Source: Liolophura sinensis | Taxonomy: Eukaryota > Mollusca > Polyplacophora > Chitonida > Chitonidae | NCBI RefSeq assembly: GCF_032854445.1 | Contig: NC_088301.1 | Coordinates: forward strand, 2,730,001-2,794,000 | Length of the DNA stretch: 64,000 bases | Reading direction: 5' to 3' | Shown here: positions 1-11,376 of the stretch, piece after piece | How the letters are laid out: every line of letters begins with the position of its first letter | Position numbering within the stretch: position 1 is the stretch's first letter | Program-made: the position numbers and the translations under genes | The notes under the pieces: generated by a model | Databases searched by the model: none | Seen by the model: only the letters and a program-made list of their open reading frames with translations | What the model was told of the DNA's origin: nothing

Positions 1-256
1 TTTGTTTCAATCATCTCAACATACAACAAAGTATATTTTTTTAAGGATTGACCAGTACATATTTGCAGTCTTCTAGCCTTGTTAATTTACTTTACAGACA
101 GATAATATCTTTCTTTTGTTCATGAGGCGGACTGGCTGAGGATAGATCAAACTAGAATATACATTCAGATGCTAATCCAAAAAAGAGACAAATCAATCTG
201 GCTTTGGTGAACGTAGAGGACAAGTGGAGCGTGGCGTCTTGCTCAGGCTAAGACGT

Positions 257-380
257 GGGCCCACTTGCACAAAGCGATGGCAGAATAAGTTGATCGTAAC
301 TACCATGGCGACACATTAAAACATATGTTGCCATGGTACTACGGTCAACTTAAGCTATTATTACTTTGTGCAATAGGCCC
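257..380. mobile_element. Foldback MITE-like element (124 bp)
   Basis: Almost the whole 124 bp is an imperfect palindrome. The ends read GGGCCCACTTGCACAAAG and, reverse-complemented, GGGCCTATTGCACAAAG, and the inner arms around CCATGG also pair. It has no coding capacity. The duplicated copy near 25250-25265 lacks this block and joins the flanks directly, which supports insertion as a discrete mobile unit. The superfamily is not assigned because I cannot see a clean target-site duplication. Confidence 0.75.
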
Positions 381-1147
381 TTGGTCTTTTTTTGTCATCT
401 GTAATACTTGTCAGTCGAACATTTTCACATCAGGCAGTTAATGGGCCGTCGAATCAGTCGAGACTGTTTTGAATTTTTCGTGCAGTTTGATTTTCAAATT
501 TACGCAATACTCTTGCCACATTGCGTGAAATATGTTCCACAAAATGAAGTTGACGTAAAATGGTGTGTCAGGGAGCAATAGTAACATTGTGGAAATGATA
601 GAGTTTGCAGTTGTTCTTGTCGACATACACTGATGGCCTGCCATTTCGCCCTCTGGAAACAGGACTGAGAGATGGATACTTCTGCTGTGTTGTATGTTAT
701 TCATCAACTACTGTCATTTGGTAAGCGAGCAATTCTCGGCAGACACTATGTCATTATCATTTTTTGCAGATTATACAGCTGGGTTTTACAACTCCTATGG
801 CTTCGTAGTGGCTAGGAATATCGTCAATTTTGAAGATCGTGATTCAGTATGTATGACGATACCCTGAATTTGAAAAAAAATATTTTGATTTCAGCCTAGA
901 GAACATCTCGTCAACACGTTTTACCCAATGATAAAATATGTTACACATCCAACTTTCGTGGCTTGCGGCAAACAAACAATTGACTCATTGATATTCAAGC
1001 AGCAAAGATGCTGATGTATACGACCGCGGGCTTTACCGTCCGAGATGGTATTCCTGTACCGTCAGTTAACCATTAAATGACATATCCGGCTAAGTACTTA
1101 CCATAAGAGATAAAATACCACAAAGTACAAGTGCGAGCTAGGCTACC

Positions 1148-1253
1148 TGCTTCTGATACTGTGCGGATGGTCGAGGATTTTCACCGGGCACTTCCCTGTT
1201 TCCTCGCACCATAATGCTGGTCGCCGTTGAAATAAATAAATAAATAAATAAAG
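1148..1253 (+). mobile_element. SINE-A, 5'-truncated fragment
   Basis: This matches the 3' half of the full-length SINE-A at 53824-54095, including the stretch CACCATAATGCTGGTCGCCG. It ends in an AAAT-type simple-repeat tail (about 1230-1253). The tRNA-like head is missing and the body is diverged. Confidence 0.75.
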
Positions 1254-2056
1254 TAAATGAGTAAATCTGATACTGATATAGCAATACAACAGCAAGGAGA
1301 CTATATCATATTTGACCTAAATATCAACAGCTTTCAGTTGATTAAATCTGAGTTAAAATGGCTCGGATATTTTGTAATTTGCTACAATTAGAATAAAACA
1401 CTGACTGACGTAAATTGACAAGAGGTGGTATTTCACCGGTTATGTGTGATCGTTTGCCATCTATCGCACTGTCGTCGCTGGTCTGGAGTTACTCTCTATG
1501 ATGTACGTCTTTTATAGTATTACTCAAAGAACAATTTAAATCGATGATAAAATACTTATATTTTTAGGATAGGACGGCCATCATTAAAATATAGCACCTG
1601 AGACCACAATCGTCCTTGTTAAATCTTTAAATGATAGAACAAATTATAAACTGCCAATAATGTCTGTTGCGACTTGATGCTTAGTGTAATGGTTAGGGTG
1701 ATCTTCAGTGGGCCAAATCATCGTTTATATAGTTTCCTTATCTTTAAAAGCACATGCCAGTTTGCAGTACGCCATTGTTACTCACATTGTGTCTTACAAA
1801 TCAATCTGAGAACTTCCGTGACACTGTCATTCTCCTCTCCACAATCACCTTCCACACGGACAATATATGGTAGCTATTGAGAGGAGCGGCTAGGTTGCCA
1901 TGTTGTGGGATTAGTTAGTTCTTGTGATATTCAACTTTATACATACAAACGTATCTGACTCTTGTAGACAAAAGAGTCATTTAATATAATACTGACTGGA
2001 GATTTTATGAAGCGGAGAAACTAATTCTCAACTCGCTTTTATGTCATCCATCAAGT

Positions 2057-2206
2057 CCAGTTCAAGCTGTCTTCCTCTCCAGTCGTAGGTTGGAAGGTTT
2101 GCTGGAAAACTGCGTGTGCTTTCTCCGGGTTCTGCTCAGTGCCCTCCGATTTTAATGCTGTCCGTACAAGTGAAATATCCTTGAGTGCGAAGTAAAACTC
2201 AATTGA
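2057..2206 (+). mobile_element. SINE-A, old truncated copy
   Basis: From the B-box region (AGTTCAAG) to the tail this follows the full-length SINE-A at 53824-54095, including CTTCCTCTCC, TTAATGCTG and AAGTGAAATATCCTTGAGTG. Many substitutions mark it as old. It is not at the same place as the SINE-A in the paralogous segment at 26129-26350, so the two are independent insertions. Confidence 0.7.
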
Positions 2207-2675
2207 AAGTTATGTCACCTTTATCGATCTTTGAAGTGAAGAAGTCCCTGTGGACTTTGGGAGAAAAAAGTCAGTAATAGACCTTTATGGGAACGATCTC
2301 CAGCATGAGTAGATTTGTCCTCTTGTACAATGATAATTGCCGGTTTATGGCTTTTACCAGCATTACTATAGAGAAACATTGCTGATACCGTGGCATCTCC
2401 AGTTTTCCACAACCACAGCGACGAAGTCGATCTAGGACATAGGAGTAATTCAGTGACCGTCAGATTGATCTCGATTTGATAAATTCCTCACTTTTCTGGA
2501 GTCAAGCGGCTACTAAGCAGGACTACATTTTGATGCCGGGGTTGGTAAGACGGCGAACGATATAAGGTCTCCATAAATAAAGGAGAATACAATCGTGCAC
2601 AGCGATTAGTGTGCTATACATCCCACTTCACCTGCCCATTGCTAACATACATGTACTTGATCAAGTAAGCCGCTG

Positions 2676-2957
2676 TCGTTTAGTTTGGGTGAGTGAATAC
2701 TTCGGGTTTAATGTCGTACTTTCAGTTATATGACGACGAAGATTTCCATCACTCTTTTATCTACTGCTTCTTCACTGAAATGACTTACTGAAGGCAAGTA
2801 AACCGCCCCATTCGCGCTATTATACTAATACAGGTCAACCAGTCGTTGTACTATCCTCTTAATGCTGAATGCCAAGCTACAACTTCCCAACCCAGGATTG
2901 ACCCTGGATCTATGGCCCCCGAAGCGGACGCCATTGGGGCCGGTCTCGTATAGTTTG
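2676..2957 (-). mobile_element. SINE-B insertion with target-site duplication
   Basis: A minus-strand copy of the SINE family that is full length at 13177-13539. The 3' tail (GGGTGAGTGAATAC) comes first and the tRNA-like head (GGGGCCGGTC in reverse) last. Flanking duplicates TCGTTTAGTTTG (2676-2687) and TCGTATAGTTTG (2946-2957) differ at one base. The right copy of the segmental duplication has one uninterrupted GTCGTATAGTTTT near 26841-26853, an empty site, so this SINE arrived after the duplication. Confidence 0.85.
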
Positions 2958-3085
2958 AGCCTGCGATGATAGTTTGGTCTCAATGTCAGTTATGTGAGAC
3001 ACACTGACCTTTTGGCTATGTCTTTTCTTTTATTAAAATCAATCTTGAATGTTCTATGCACAATCACAAGAATCCATTTCAGGAA

Positions 3086-3956
3086 AAGTTTTCGAGAGAT
3101 TGTAGATATGTATATATAACAGAACAATATAAAAGATTATAGGATGCAAATTGCTGATAGCTTTCTGAAATAAAACGTGACCCCTGAACACATGGGATAA
3201 TTTTAAAGCGCAAATTAAAAAGTGTTATAAATAATAACTGTTTCATTAAAGATTACGCTAATTGCATATCCCTAAACATACTCTTTTACACATCGTAAAG
3301 TGTGAACGAAAGCGGTGAACCGTCCTTCTCAGCGTGCAATGAGCAGCCACAGTACACCGTACATGAAGTTCAAAATATTCAACATTTTAATAGTGATGAA
3401 AAGTGATCTAAAAAGGCACACCTACCCTTGGTATCAAACACAAACAAAGAGCCTGTCATCCAGCGCTAGTTTTTGACAAACGGGTAATTGGTTCAAATAC
3501 TTGAGGAGATGTGGCACAACTCACATTTCAGTAGAATAAGAAGCACACTTCATATGGGCACGAGAGGATATAAAGATGTGTGCGAACTAATCAGTAAATA
3601 AATGAGAATATCAATCAATCAAAACTGTACGCCAATATGTGCATATAAAACCATGAAAATGGAAGTATGTAGAGCAAATCAATAGCACCTGACTTTAGTT
3701 TGAATGGGTGTAGTTGTCAAGACACTCTCGGAGCGTCTAGACATGTAAGCGAAATGTTGTCATATTACTGAGAAATTCTCTACACCGGAATTCCTATATT
3801 GTCATAACTGTCTACAAGGGTGAGAAAATATAACTGTAACTTTGCCGGGTAAAGCAGACAATTAATAATTCATTCAGCAGGCAGCGGCCACAAGAAGTTA
3901 TCATGAATGTCAGATTCCTTTAGAATTGTTGAGGGGTGTGACTGGGAGAGACTACG
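3086..3956. other. About 870 bp present only in the left duplicate
   Basis: In the right copy GGAAAAGTTTTC (26968-26979) is followed immediately by ATCATCACTGACCG. In the left copy these two sequences are separated by about 870 bp. The extra DNA is AT-rich with no ORF, terminal inverted repeat or target duplication that I can see. It is either an unrecognised insertion in the left copy or a deletion in the right one. Confidence 0.5.
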
Positions 3957-4361
3957 GACGTCATCACTGACGGTCCGTGGGGAAGAAATGGCTAGGGAGA
4001 AGAAATGAAATAGCTGGTGGATGTTGGATAAGTAGCATGATGGCGTGGTGCGGATTTCAGAATGTTTCTATCCAATGTATACAGTACTGGAATAACCAAG
4101 CTATTTTCCTGTAAGATGAGCATGATACTGATTCCACAAACTGACCAACATTCAACTTCTACATCACGTAACTTGTATTATCTAGATATTGATATATAAA
4201 TTACAATTTTTAACTATTTTATCATGGCAGGTATCTGGTAAGCTTAATCTCACCACTCAGGTTTCAATTTTCTCAATTTTTCTCAAGGAGTCAGAGAGAT
4301 TATGAGAAATAACATAATACTTAAGTGGTTTAACAGGGAATGTTCATAGGTAAATGTTGTT

Positions 4362-4463
4362 GTCTTTACCAGGAGCGCATGCACATCTAGCAATCGTCTT
4401 TACCAGGAGCGCATGCACATCTAGCAATCGTCTTTACCAGGAGCGCATGCACATCTAGCAATC
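4362..4463. repeat. 34-bp tandem triplication
   Basis: Three identical 34-bp units beginning GTCTTTACCAGGAGCGCATG. The paralogous segment has a single diverged unit at about 27400-27436 (TTCTTTACCAGAAACAAATG), so the triplication postdates the segmental duplication. The perfect identity of the units indicates it is recent. Confidence 0.9.
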
Positions 4464-5940
4464 GCTATCAGAAGCAACGTGAGGTCCAAGATTAACATTT
4501 GAGTATCGGAATATACAGACACTGATATTAATCATCTAGCACGACGAGAAAAATTTCGGACAGATTTTTGTCGTTTTCCATTTGTAAAGTAAAAACACTC
4601 TTACTATGTGGCGGGTGCAGGGTGGGAATTTATCCGTCTCTTTGGATTTGGTATGTTTCTCAAAAATGTTATGATATTTGTCGTGCTGGGCGTTCAGGTC
4701 AAACCATATTATCTGCTGATGTGTTTGATTCAAGTGATCCAACCAAAATGTTATCCACTAACTGCAGTTGTGGTACAGATACCCGCTGGTGAATAACTGT
4801 GTCCTTTCTTTGGTGAATTCAGTATTAATTAAAACCGTTTGGTTTCTTATGACTTCAACAATATACACGTCTTCCTAGTACAATTCGGAAGTAGCCCTCC
4901 CATACTCGCAGTATTACACGACGACAAAGCGGTTCAATGAGTCCTCTTTTATATAGACCTCTCTGTACATGTATATATACCGAAGCTGCGTGTTCCGTGG
5001 CATTTCCCATCGGTTCATTTACGGCTTTATGTTAGTCGTGCCTCCGGGTTACTCAAGCCTTAAACCTTAACGTCGTCGTGTAAATGAAATAAAAATGAGC
5101 CAGCATTTCTAATGGCACTAATAAGATAAATAAATAATTCTGAACATTTATAGCACTGTTTGGTGAACATTTGCTGTGGCTCAGTCCAAGTGCAATAAAG
5201 ACGACCGTAGACCGTTACGAAGTGTCTTTGAGTTACATACCCCTCAGCAATCGCCCAACAACATAATCCATGGGTCCAACTAAGGATACCGAGAATAATG
5301 GCCTGTGTAGAACAGCCAACTGGATTTTCCTCCCTCAGGTACCTATATTAAGGTTTTCTTCAGCATTTAACTAGCTCGTAACATGCAGTCATTGGGCTGT
5401 GGTCTGTATTTCTACGGGATATCCATTAGGGAATGTACCTATGTATTGTTATGACTACATACTCCATCGAGTCCAAAGCCACTGGACCAAATAGTGACAT
5501 CATTTGAACAACTTCTAAATAGGAGTACGACAGGAAACCAAAAAGGTGTACGACGGGTGGCTTAATCTGAACTAATTGTCAGTAAGGTTCACTTGTATAA
5601 AAAGTACGTGTACTTTTAAAGGGGTAAGTAGGCGCATCTACTAAGATGGCACTATACCCACAGGTGCAGTACTGCTTGCCATGGAAGTTACGTGTGCTTA
5701 ACGCAAGGTGTGCTTCGAGGAAACTGGCATGTGGTCGTAAGACATATCGCACGTCGATCTGTAACGTAAGAAGCCAGCAAACGTCTGTTATTACAAGAAA
5801 CAACTTCCCCACAGCATGTCTGGAACACTGGAAACGTTATCCGCAAGACACATCAGAGTATTTCTCATTTCCGTCTTTTACTTCTTGTTATCTTTCGAGA
5901 AGCTGACCGGTCTTTAGTGATAAATATCCTTGTAACACAA

Positions 5941-6737
5941 TGTTGCTATGACATGTAGCTAGTTTCATGAAGATATTCAATGTTCTTGTAACATGTGGTT
6001 AGTTTCATGACGACATTCTATGTTCTTGTGACATGTGGCTAGCTTCATGACGACATTCTATGTTCTTGTGACATGTGGCTAGCTTCATGACGACATTCTA
6101 TGTTCTTGTGACATGTGGCTAGCTTCATGACGACATTCTATGTTCTTGTGACATGTGGCTAGCTTCATGACGACATTCTGTGTTCTTGTGACATGTGGCT
6201 GGTTTCATGACGACATTCTATGTTCTTGTGACATGTGGCTGGTTTCATGACGACATTCTATGTTCTTGTGACATGTGGCTGGTTTCATGACGACATTCTG
6301 TGTTCTTGTGACATGTGGCTGGTTTCATGACGACATTCTATGTTCTTGTGACATGTGGCTGGTTTCATGACGACATTCTATGTTCTTGTGACATGTGGCT
6401 GGTTTCATGACGACATTCTGTGTTCTTGTGACATGTGGCTGGTTTCATGACGACATTCTGTGTTCTTGTGACATGTGGCTGGTTTCATGACGACATTCTG
6501 TGTTCTTGTGACATGTGGCTGGTTTCATGACGACATTCTGTGTTCTTGTGACATGTGGTTGGTTTCATGACGACATTCTGTGTTCTTGTGACATGTGGCT
6601 GGTTTCATGACGACATTCTATGTTCTTGTGACATGTGGCTAGTTTCATGACATTCTATGTTCTTGTGACATGTGGCTGGTTTCATGACGACATTCTATGT
6701 TCTTGTGACATGTGGCTAGTTTCATGACGACATTCTG
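5941..6737. repeat. 40-bp minisatellite, about 20 copies
   Basis: The unit is 40 bp, of the form TGTTCTTGTGACATGTGGCT followed by GGTTTCATGACGACATTCTA. Variants are AGCTTCATG versus GGTTTCATG and TCTA versus TCTG. The first unit is the most diverged and one unit near 6640 lacks 3 bp, so 20 units fit 797 bp. The paralogous site near 28690-28725 has one diverged unit only, so the array grew from a single ancestral monomer. Confidence 0.95.
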
Positions 6738-6778
6738 TGTTGTTACCCAGAAATTATTTAATTGCAAAATATGTTAAT

Positions 6779-6822
6779 ATCAACCGACAGCAATCAATTA
6801 ATCAATCAATCAATCAATCACA
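6779..6822. repeat. ATCA microsatellite
   Basis: A short run of the tetranucleotide AATC/ATCA, preceded by imperfect units. A similar short ATCA run sits at 28885-28909 near the end of the right duplicate and probably marks the corresponding edge. Confidence 0.8.
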
Positions 6823-6959
6823 TAAGGCTTCAAACAAAATCAATAAATATTGTTTCTTTATTGACATTTGCACGTAATTGTCAGTGCATTTGTTACTTTC
6901 TCATTTCATGCGATGCCAGCTTCACATCTCAGGGGATATTCCTCATACTCTAATAATAA

Positions 6960-8338
6960 CTTTAGCACCTCACTGCATAGCCGCATCTCATGGACACTGG
7001 AATGCTGAGTGATTGGCATTTTACTTCTTCATCAAGGCACAAATTTGTTTAAAATTCAATTTATATTCCACAAATGTTTTTTGGCTTTTGCAACCAGGAC
7101 TTGGGAGACATTGAAAAAGGCGAGGAAAATCATCTTTTTTACATAAAGCAATCACTTTTCCGAATTAAAAATTTTACTTAAATCAACTACCTCATTCTTA
7201 TACTTCTTTAATTAGGTTTACATAGCATTATTCTCCATTCAAAGTTTTCTTCATTTGAAAAAGTAATAAAGAATTACATAATTGTCTTGGTTTGTCAAAT
7301 GTCTTTCCATCGTTGATTCAAATGATAGGTCAGCTGTATTATATCGTGAGATGAAGCTGTTTGTTTTAGAATATAAAGCATTGATGAGTTTGTGAAAGTG
7401 TTTTTGGAACATTTAAGCCGCCAATTTGTGAAATTCTTGTCTAAGCAAAACATGGCAAAAGTGCGGCAGTTTTATTTCAAAATCATAGCCAATTCTTTTA
7501 CTCAGTTGCTCCTTGAATTAAATGGAAACTTACAAATAATTTCTTGTTACGTACTTTTAATTTTTTGTGAAGAAAGCAGTATGCTATACATATAAGAACA
7601 TTGTGAGAGAAAATTCAGTTCGAGATTGGTCATTTATAGAATTTTGTTGCTGGCAAATGACAAATGACTTGCAGTTATTCCTTACTACCCTGCTCCGTTC
7701 CGCTGGAAGCACCAAGGGATTGAGATAGACTAAATTAATTTAGATCCGACTGCCGGTGTATATCTCCGCCAGCTTAGTACACATGGACACGACCTTAACT
7801 CTGGCTGTATTCCACAGCTCCAATAACTCAAAGGGAAATCCACTACGGTCATCATTTTATATTATCCACTGACGGCAGCATATACATGTTTCCATACATG
7901 CGTCCCAATAGTGTGGCCGTATGGGTCTGTGTCAGAGGCTATACCTTGGGTGCTGTTGTGTCTGGACCTATTTCCAGACCACTGTGGACAGAGGTGTCCA
8001 GTATTTAGAAACGTTGGTCACTAGTACACTGAAACAAATGGCGGTCAGTCTGTGTTGATAGTTTGATATCTTGTGCCTACACAGGTCAGCTACATGCACA
8101 GATAATCCCAAGGTAAAGTTTGACAACATAGCTTTTGCAACCTGAAAGTGCAAAACTGACTACATAAATAACTAAGAGAAAATCAATGCGCTCGTGTAAC
8201 CTATAGCTCAGTTCAGTGGACTATTGCGTGTCGAGTTGGATGTCGTCTATAAGCGGTTTCAGTGGCGTGCCAGTGAAATGTATGTCACCATGGACACTTT
8301 GATGTCGCCAATCACCAAATTTAACGTACGACTCCAAG
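6960..8338. other. No recognised feature
   Basis: AT-rich noncoding DNA with frequent stops in all frames. The ORFs here are short (67 codons or fewer) with no recognisable domain. I see no repeat or RNA gene. Confidence 0.6.
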
Positions 8339-8457
8339 TACCACGTCTGGCGCCCGGTTTCCTCCCACCATAATGCTGGCCGCCGTCGTATAAGTAAAAT
8401 ATTCTTGAGTGCGGCGTAAACCACCAGTCAAATAAATAAATAAATACCACGTCTGGC
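8339..8457 (+). mobile_element. SINE-A 5'-truncated insertion with TSD
   Basis: A 3' fragment of SINE-A (CCACCATAATGCTGGCCGCC, then TAAGTAAAATATTCTTGAGT and an AAAT tail) is flanked by perfect 13-bp duplicates TACCACGTCTGGC at 8339-8351 and 8445-8457. This is a typical 5'-truncated retroposition product made by target-primed reverse transcription. Two minus-strand open frames here are SINE artefacts. Confidence 0.95.
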
Positions 8458-8675
8458 ATTCAAAGACATTGTCGTATAATGTGCCTACATTAATTATACT
8501 CTTTAGGTTCGTAACCAGATATTTGAAACATTATACGTGCACATACAATGAAGACGCACCCTAACTATCTGTGGTTATTGTTTTACTGTCGTGTTGAAAA
8601 GGAACAAAGAAATAATCAGCCAGCAAACAACTGCTATCCAACAAACTGAAGGAAAAACAATTTCATTCAGAAATA

Positions 8676-8812
8676 CCCGGTCCAGCATTATAAAGGGCAC
8701 GCTCGAAGAAAGCTTTCAGGAATGCCAGTTCGTGCACTATAAGGAGTACTCTCGAAGAAAGCTTTTAGAATGCTCGTTCCAGCACTATAAGGCGTAGGCT
8801 CGGAGAAAATTT
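8676..8812. repeat. Short tandem repeat, about 53 bp x 2.6
   Basis: Units contain CAGCACTATAAGG, then CTCGAAGAAAGCTTT and GAATGC. The period is about 52-54 bp with noticeable divergence. No coding role is visible, although a 68-codon frame crosses it. Confidence 0.7.
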
Positions 8813-8819
8813 TACTTAC

Positions 8820-9567
8820 ATTGTATATCCGCGTGAATGTCAATTTTACCAGTAGCTTTTCGTCGCTACGCGGAGTTAATACCTCATGTAATTCATGTTG
8901 TTAGGAGCTTTAAAACATGCCTTTTTGAGACAAAATATTAATTGAATTCAACTCTTTTTTGTTTAGAGCTTGTCATGACTGAGAGATGTACAAATCAAGC
9001 ATTTGTCATACGTGTCTGGTGAGTTCAACACTGATGACCTCCAAACAAACATGTGAGAGCCCATGACTAAGTGGAATGTCTGGACTACCCTCCAGGAAGA
9101 AAATTCCAAATGCGGAATTCGTGATGATGTGTTATTAATCAAAGCTCTTTCATGATTTCCTGAGACACCGGAACAACAATCAGCTTTTGTCTGAATTAAA
9201 AAGGTGCCTGTGAAACTTACCGCGGTTAAGAGTCGCATCCGTTTCTTGAAGAGAATTACTCTCGCTCCTGCACAGCCAGCTATGGTGACCGTAAGTATAA
9301 CCATGTTCATCACGTCTGATAATGGAAGCCCTAGTGTTTTCTTGACCCACTGCTTTCACCTTCACTTAGTTTCCTTAGCGGTGTTAATTTGCTAAGTGAT
9401 CGGACCGTAATGTCTTTGTGGTGTTATCTCCACCATTTAATTCGGAGCAGTCTAAGTGTAGGGTAGAGATTCCCTTCCCAAACAAACTCTAATGCATGGT
9501 CATCAGGTCTCTTTTATTGGCTTTGAACATTTCAGTGAAGTAGGACGTCAGATTGCCTTAAATATAG
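8820..9567. other. No recognised feature
   Basis: Single-copy-looking noncoding DNA. Overlapping short ORFs on both strands (up to 116 codons at 8963-9313 on the minus strand) show no domain, signal peptide or splice-consistent structure that I can support. Confidence 0.5.
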
Positions 9568-9775
9568 GCAACCTTCGTGGCCTAGTGGTTGCCGTATCCA
9601 ACGCGGCGCAATGATCCTCTTACCAATATGACCGACGTGAGTTCAAGTTCAGCTCATGATCGCTCCCTCTCTGTGTAAGGGAGGGTTTGTCAGTAACCTG
9701 TAGATGATCGTCGGTTTTACTCAGTCTATAGTCACAAATATATTTCTGCCATGCACTGAAAATAAACGGGATTAA
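9568..9775 (+). mobile_element. tRNA-derived SINE, variant of SINE-A
   Basis: The head carries an A-box-like TGGCCTAGTGG (about 9591) and a B-box-like GTGAGTTCAAGTTC (about 9638). The downstream order of motifs (CCTCTC, then CTGTAGATGATCGTCGGTTT) parallels SINE-A's CTGCGGATGGTCGTGGGTTT. The 3' half differs from SINE-A and ends in an A-rich segment, so this is either an old copy or another subfamily sharing the head. Confidence 0.65.
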
Positions 9776-10202
9776 ATGCATTCAAGAAAGAGTGGATACG
9801 ATTTCGGTGTCTTTCCTTCTGGACGTGTACTGTTTTCAGACAAGCTAACATTATTCTCGTGAAGTGTGACTTAAGTCATTATGTAGGGCGGAGAACCACG
9901 CAGCGCATTGTCAACTAGCCGCAGGGGACAACGCACGACAATTCGTCCCATTCCTACTGTTCAAATTTGTCACGATTATCTCATTAGATAAAATGCTCAG
10001 GCCCTATCAATAATGTATACATCAGTATCAAGTGTCAGCCTGTCTAGAGCCCCTGTATTTCTCTGACCAAAGATCTCAGACCGCACTATGTATGGTTGTC
10101 TCTCACCTTCTGGGAACCACAGCGTACATGTAAGGACATTTCCACGTCAGTATCCAGGTGGTCAACAAACAGGCGTAGAGCTCTCACAAATCGTCCACGA
10201 TC

Positions 10203-10664
10203 TGCATGAAGTGTTCTTCCAGGATATCACCTGCTCAAACAGCACAAGATGACCTTCACGAAGTATTCATCGAGGATATCATCTGCACAAACAGCATGCA
10301 ATGGCCTTTATGAAGTGTTCATCGAGGATATCATCTGCACAAATAGCAAGCGATGGCATACATAAAGTATTCATCCAGGATATCATCTGCACAAATAGCA
10401 AGCGATGGCATACATAAAGTATTCACCGAGGATATCATCTGCACAAATAGCAAGCGATGGCATACATAAAGTATTCATCCAGGATATCATCTGCACAAAC
10501 AGCATGCAATGGCCTTTATGAAGTGTTCATCGAGGATATCATCTGCACAAATAGCAAGCGATGGCATACATAAAGTATTCATCCAGGATATCATCTGCAC
10601 AAATAGCAAGCGATGGCATACATAAAGTATTCATCCAGGATATCATCTGCACAAACAGCATACA
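10203..10664. repeat. 52-bp minisatellite, about 9 copies
   Basis: The unit is about 52 bp around AAGTATTCATCCAGGATATC and ATCTGCACAAATAGCAAGCG. Two unit types alternate irregularly (AATAGCAAGCGATGGCATACA and AACAGCATGCAATGGCCTTT). The first units are the most diverged. There is no coding function. Confidence 0.9.
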
Positions 10665-10891
10665 GCAGCACACAGATCAGAATCGTTAACTGTTTTGGCC
10701 TTGGATTTCGGTTTTATGGTTATCAGAAGAAGCCTGTAGCGTTGAGTTTGAATGCAAGTACTGGGGTAATTAATTGCACGTTCTTTGTGAATACCTTCAC
10801 GTCGGGGAAGTTTGAAGGTGACAGTCGCTGCGAGAAAGCAAGAAATCATTGGAATTTCTCTGTGTAGCATCTCTGATAGCATGTCTGCAGT

Positions 10892-10930
10892 CCGCATATG
10901 AGGTGATAAGAACTGAGAATTAATCACGAC
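10892..10930 (+). repeat. 39-bp inverted repeat, left arm
   Basis: CCGCATATGAGGTGATAAGA and the following 19 bases are the exact reverse complement of 12224-12262. The arms enclose 1293 bp. The right arm is part of a longer duplicated block (12211-12517 and 16513-16812), while this arm matches only over 39 bp. It may be the end of a foldback or cut-and-paste element, but no target duplication is visible. Confidence 0.85.
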
Positions 10931-11275
10931 ATTCTAACACAGCTTACACGCAGACAAGCTCATGAAGCAACAGATTCTTTCATGAATTTGGCCGCCTGAA
11001 ACAGTATTATGTTTACTGTATACCCCCACTGTACAGTCCCCAGTACACATGCTATAGTTATGGCACCCTCACCACTCTTTGAAAACGAAGGCAACTGAGG
11101 TGCACCGTTACCATATTTGAATGCAATATGGCGACACACACACATTTTTTCATAGTACCGGTTTTGGATATTGTGGCTCAGTGAGCTTGTAACCCTGATG
11201 TTGATTTCGCTCTCAGCATGCTACATTCGTGATGTCATAAGAGTGTTTCTCTGTAATGGGATGGGTAAAACATGG

Positions 11276-11376
11276 CAAAGAACGTCCTGTCGGTCGTAGT
11301 ATAGCGACACAATGAGGCAGACAGAACGTCCCGCCGGTCGTAGTATTGCGACACACTGAGGCAAACAAGGTTTTCT
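11276..11376. repeat. 51-bp imperfect tandem duplication
   Basis: Two units contain AGAACGTCC(T/C)G(T/C)CGGTCGT, AGTAT(A/T)GCGACACA and TGAGGCA. The minus-strand 98-codon frame over it repeats a short peptide and looks like an artefact. Confidence 0.75.

Larger units (their letters stand above)
1..6960. repeat. Segmental duplication, left copy
   Basis: This stretch aligns in the same order and orientation with about 25030-28920. Matching landmarks include 395-430 with 25262-25290, 555-720 with 25375-25555, 1745-1850 with 26030-26125, 2330-2500 with 26465-26695, 2985-3085 with 26870-26975, 3955-4190 with 26980-27215, 4500-4870 with 27560-27880, and 5660-5950 with 28050-28700. Similarity is patchy, visibly diverged and broken by indels. 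The left copy is longer because it carries a MITE, a SINE, two tandem arrays and about 870 bp (3086-3956) and 620 bp (about 4890-5580) absent from the right copy. No conserved open frame runs through both copies, so I see no gene in it. The left edge may lie outside the window. Confidence 0.8.

Noticed and set aside
8963-9313. 116-codon minus frame
   Set aside because: No motif, no conserved relative in the window, and overlapping frames on both strands.
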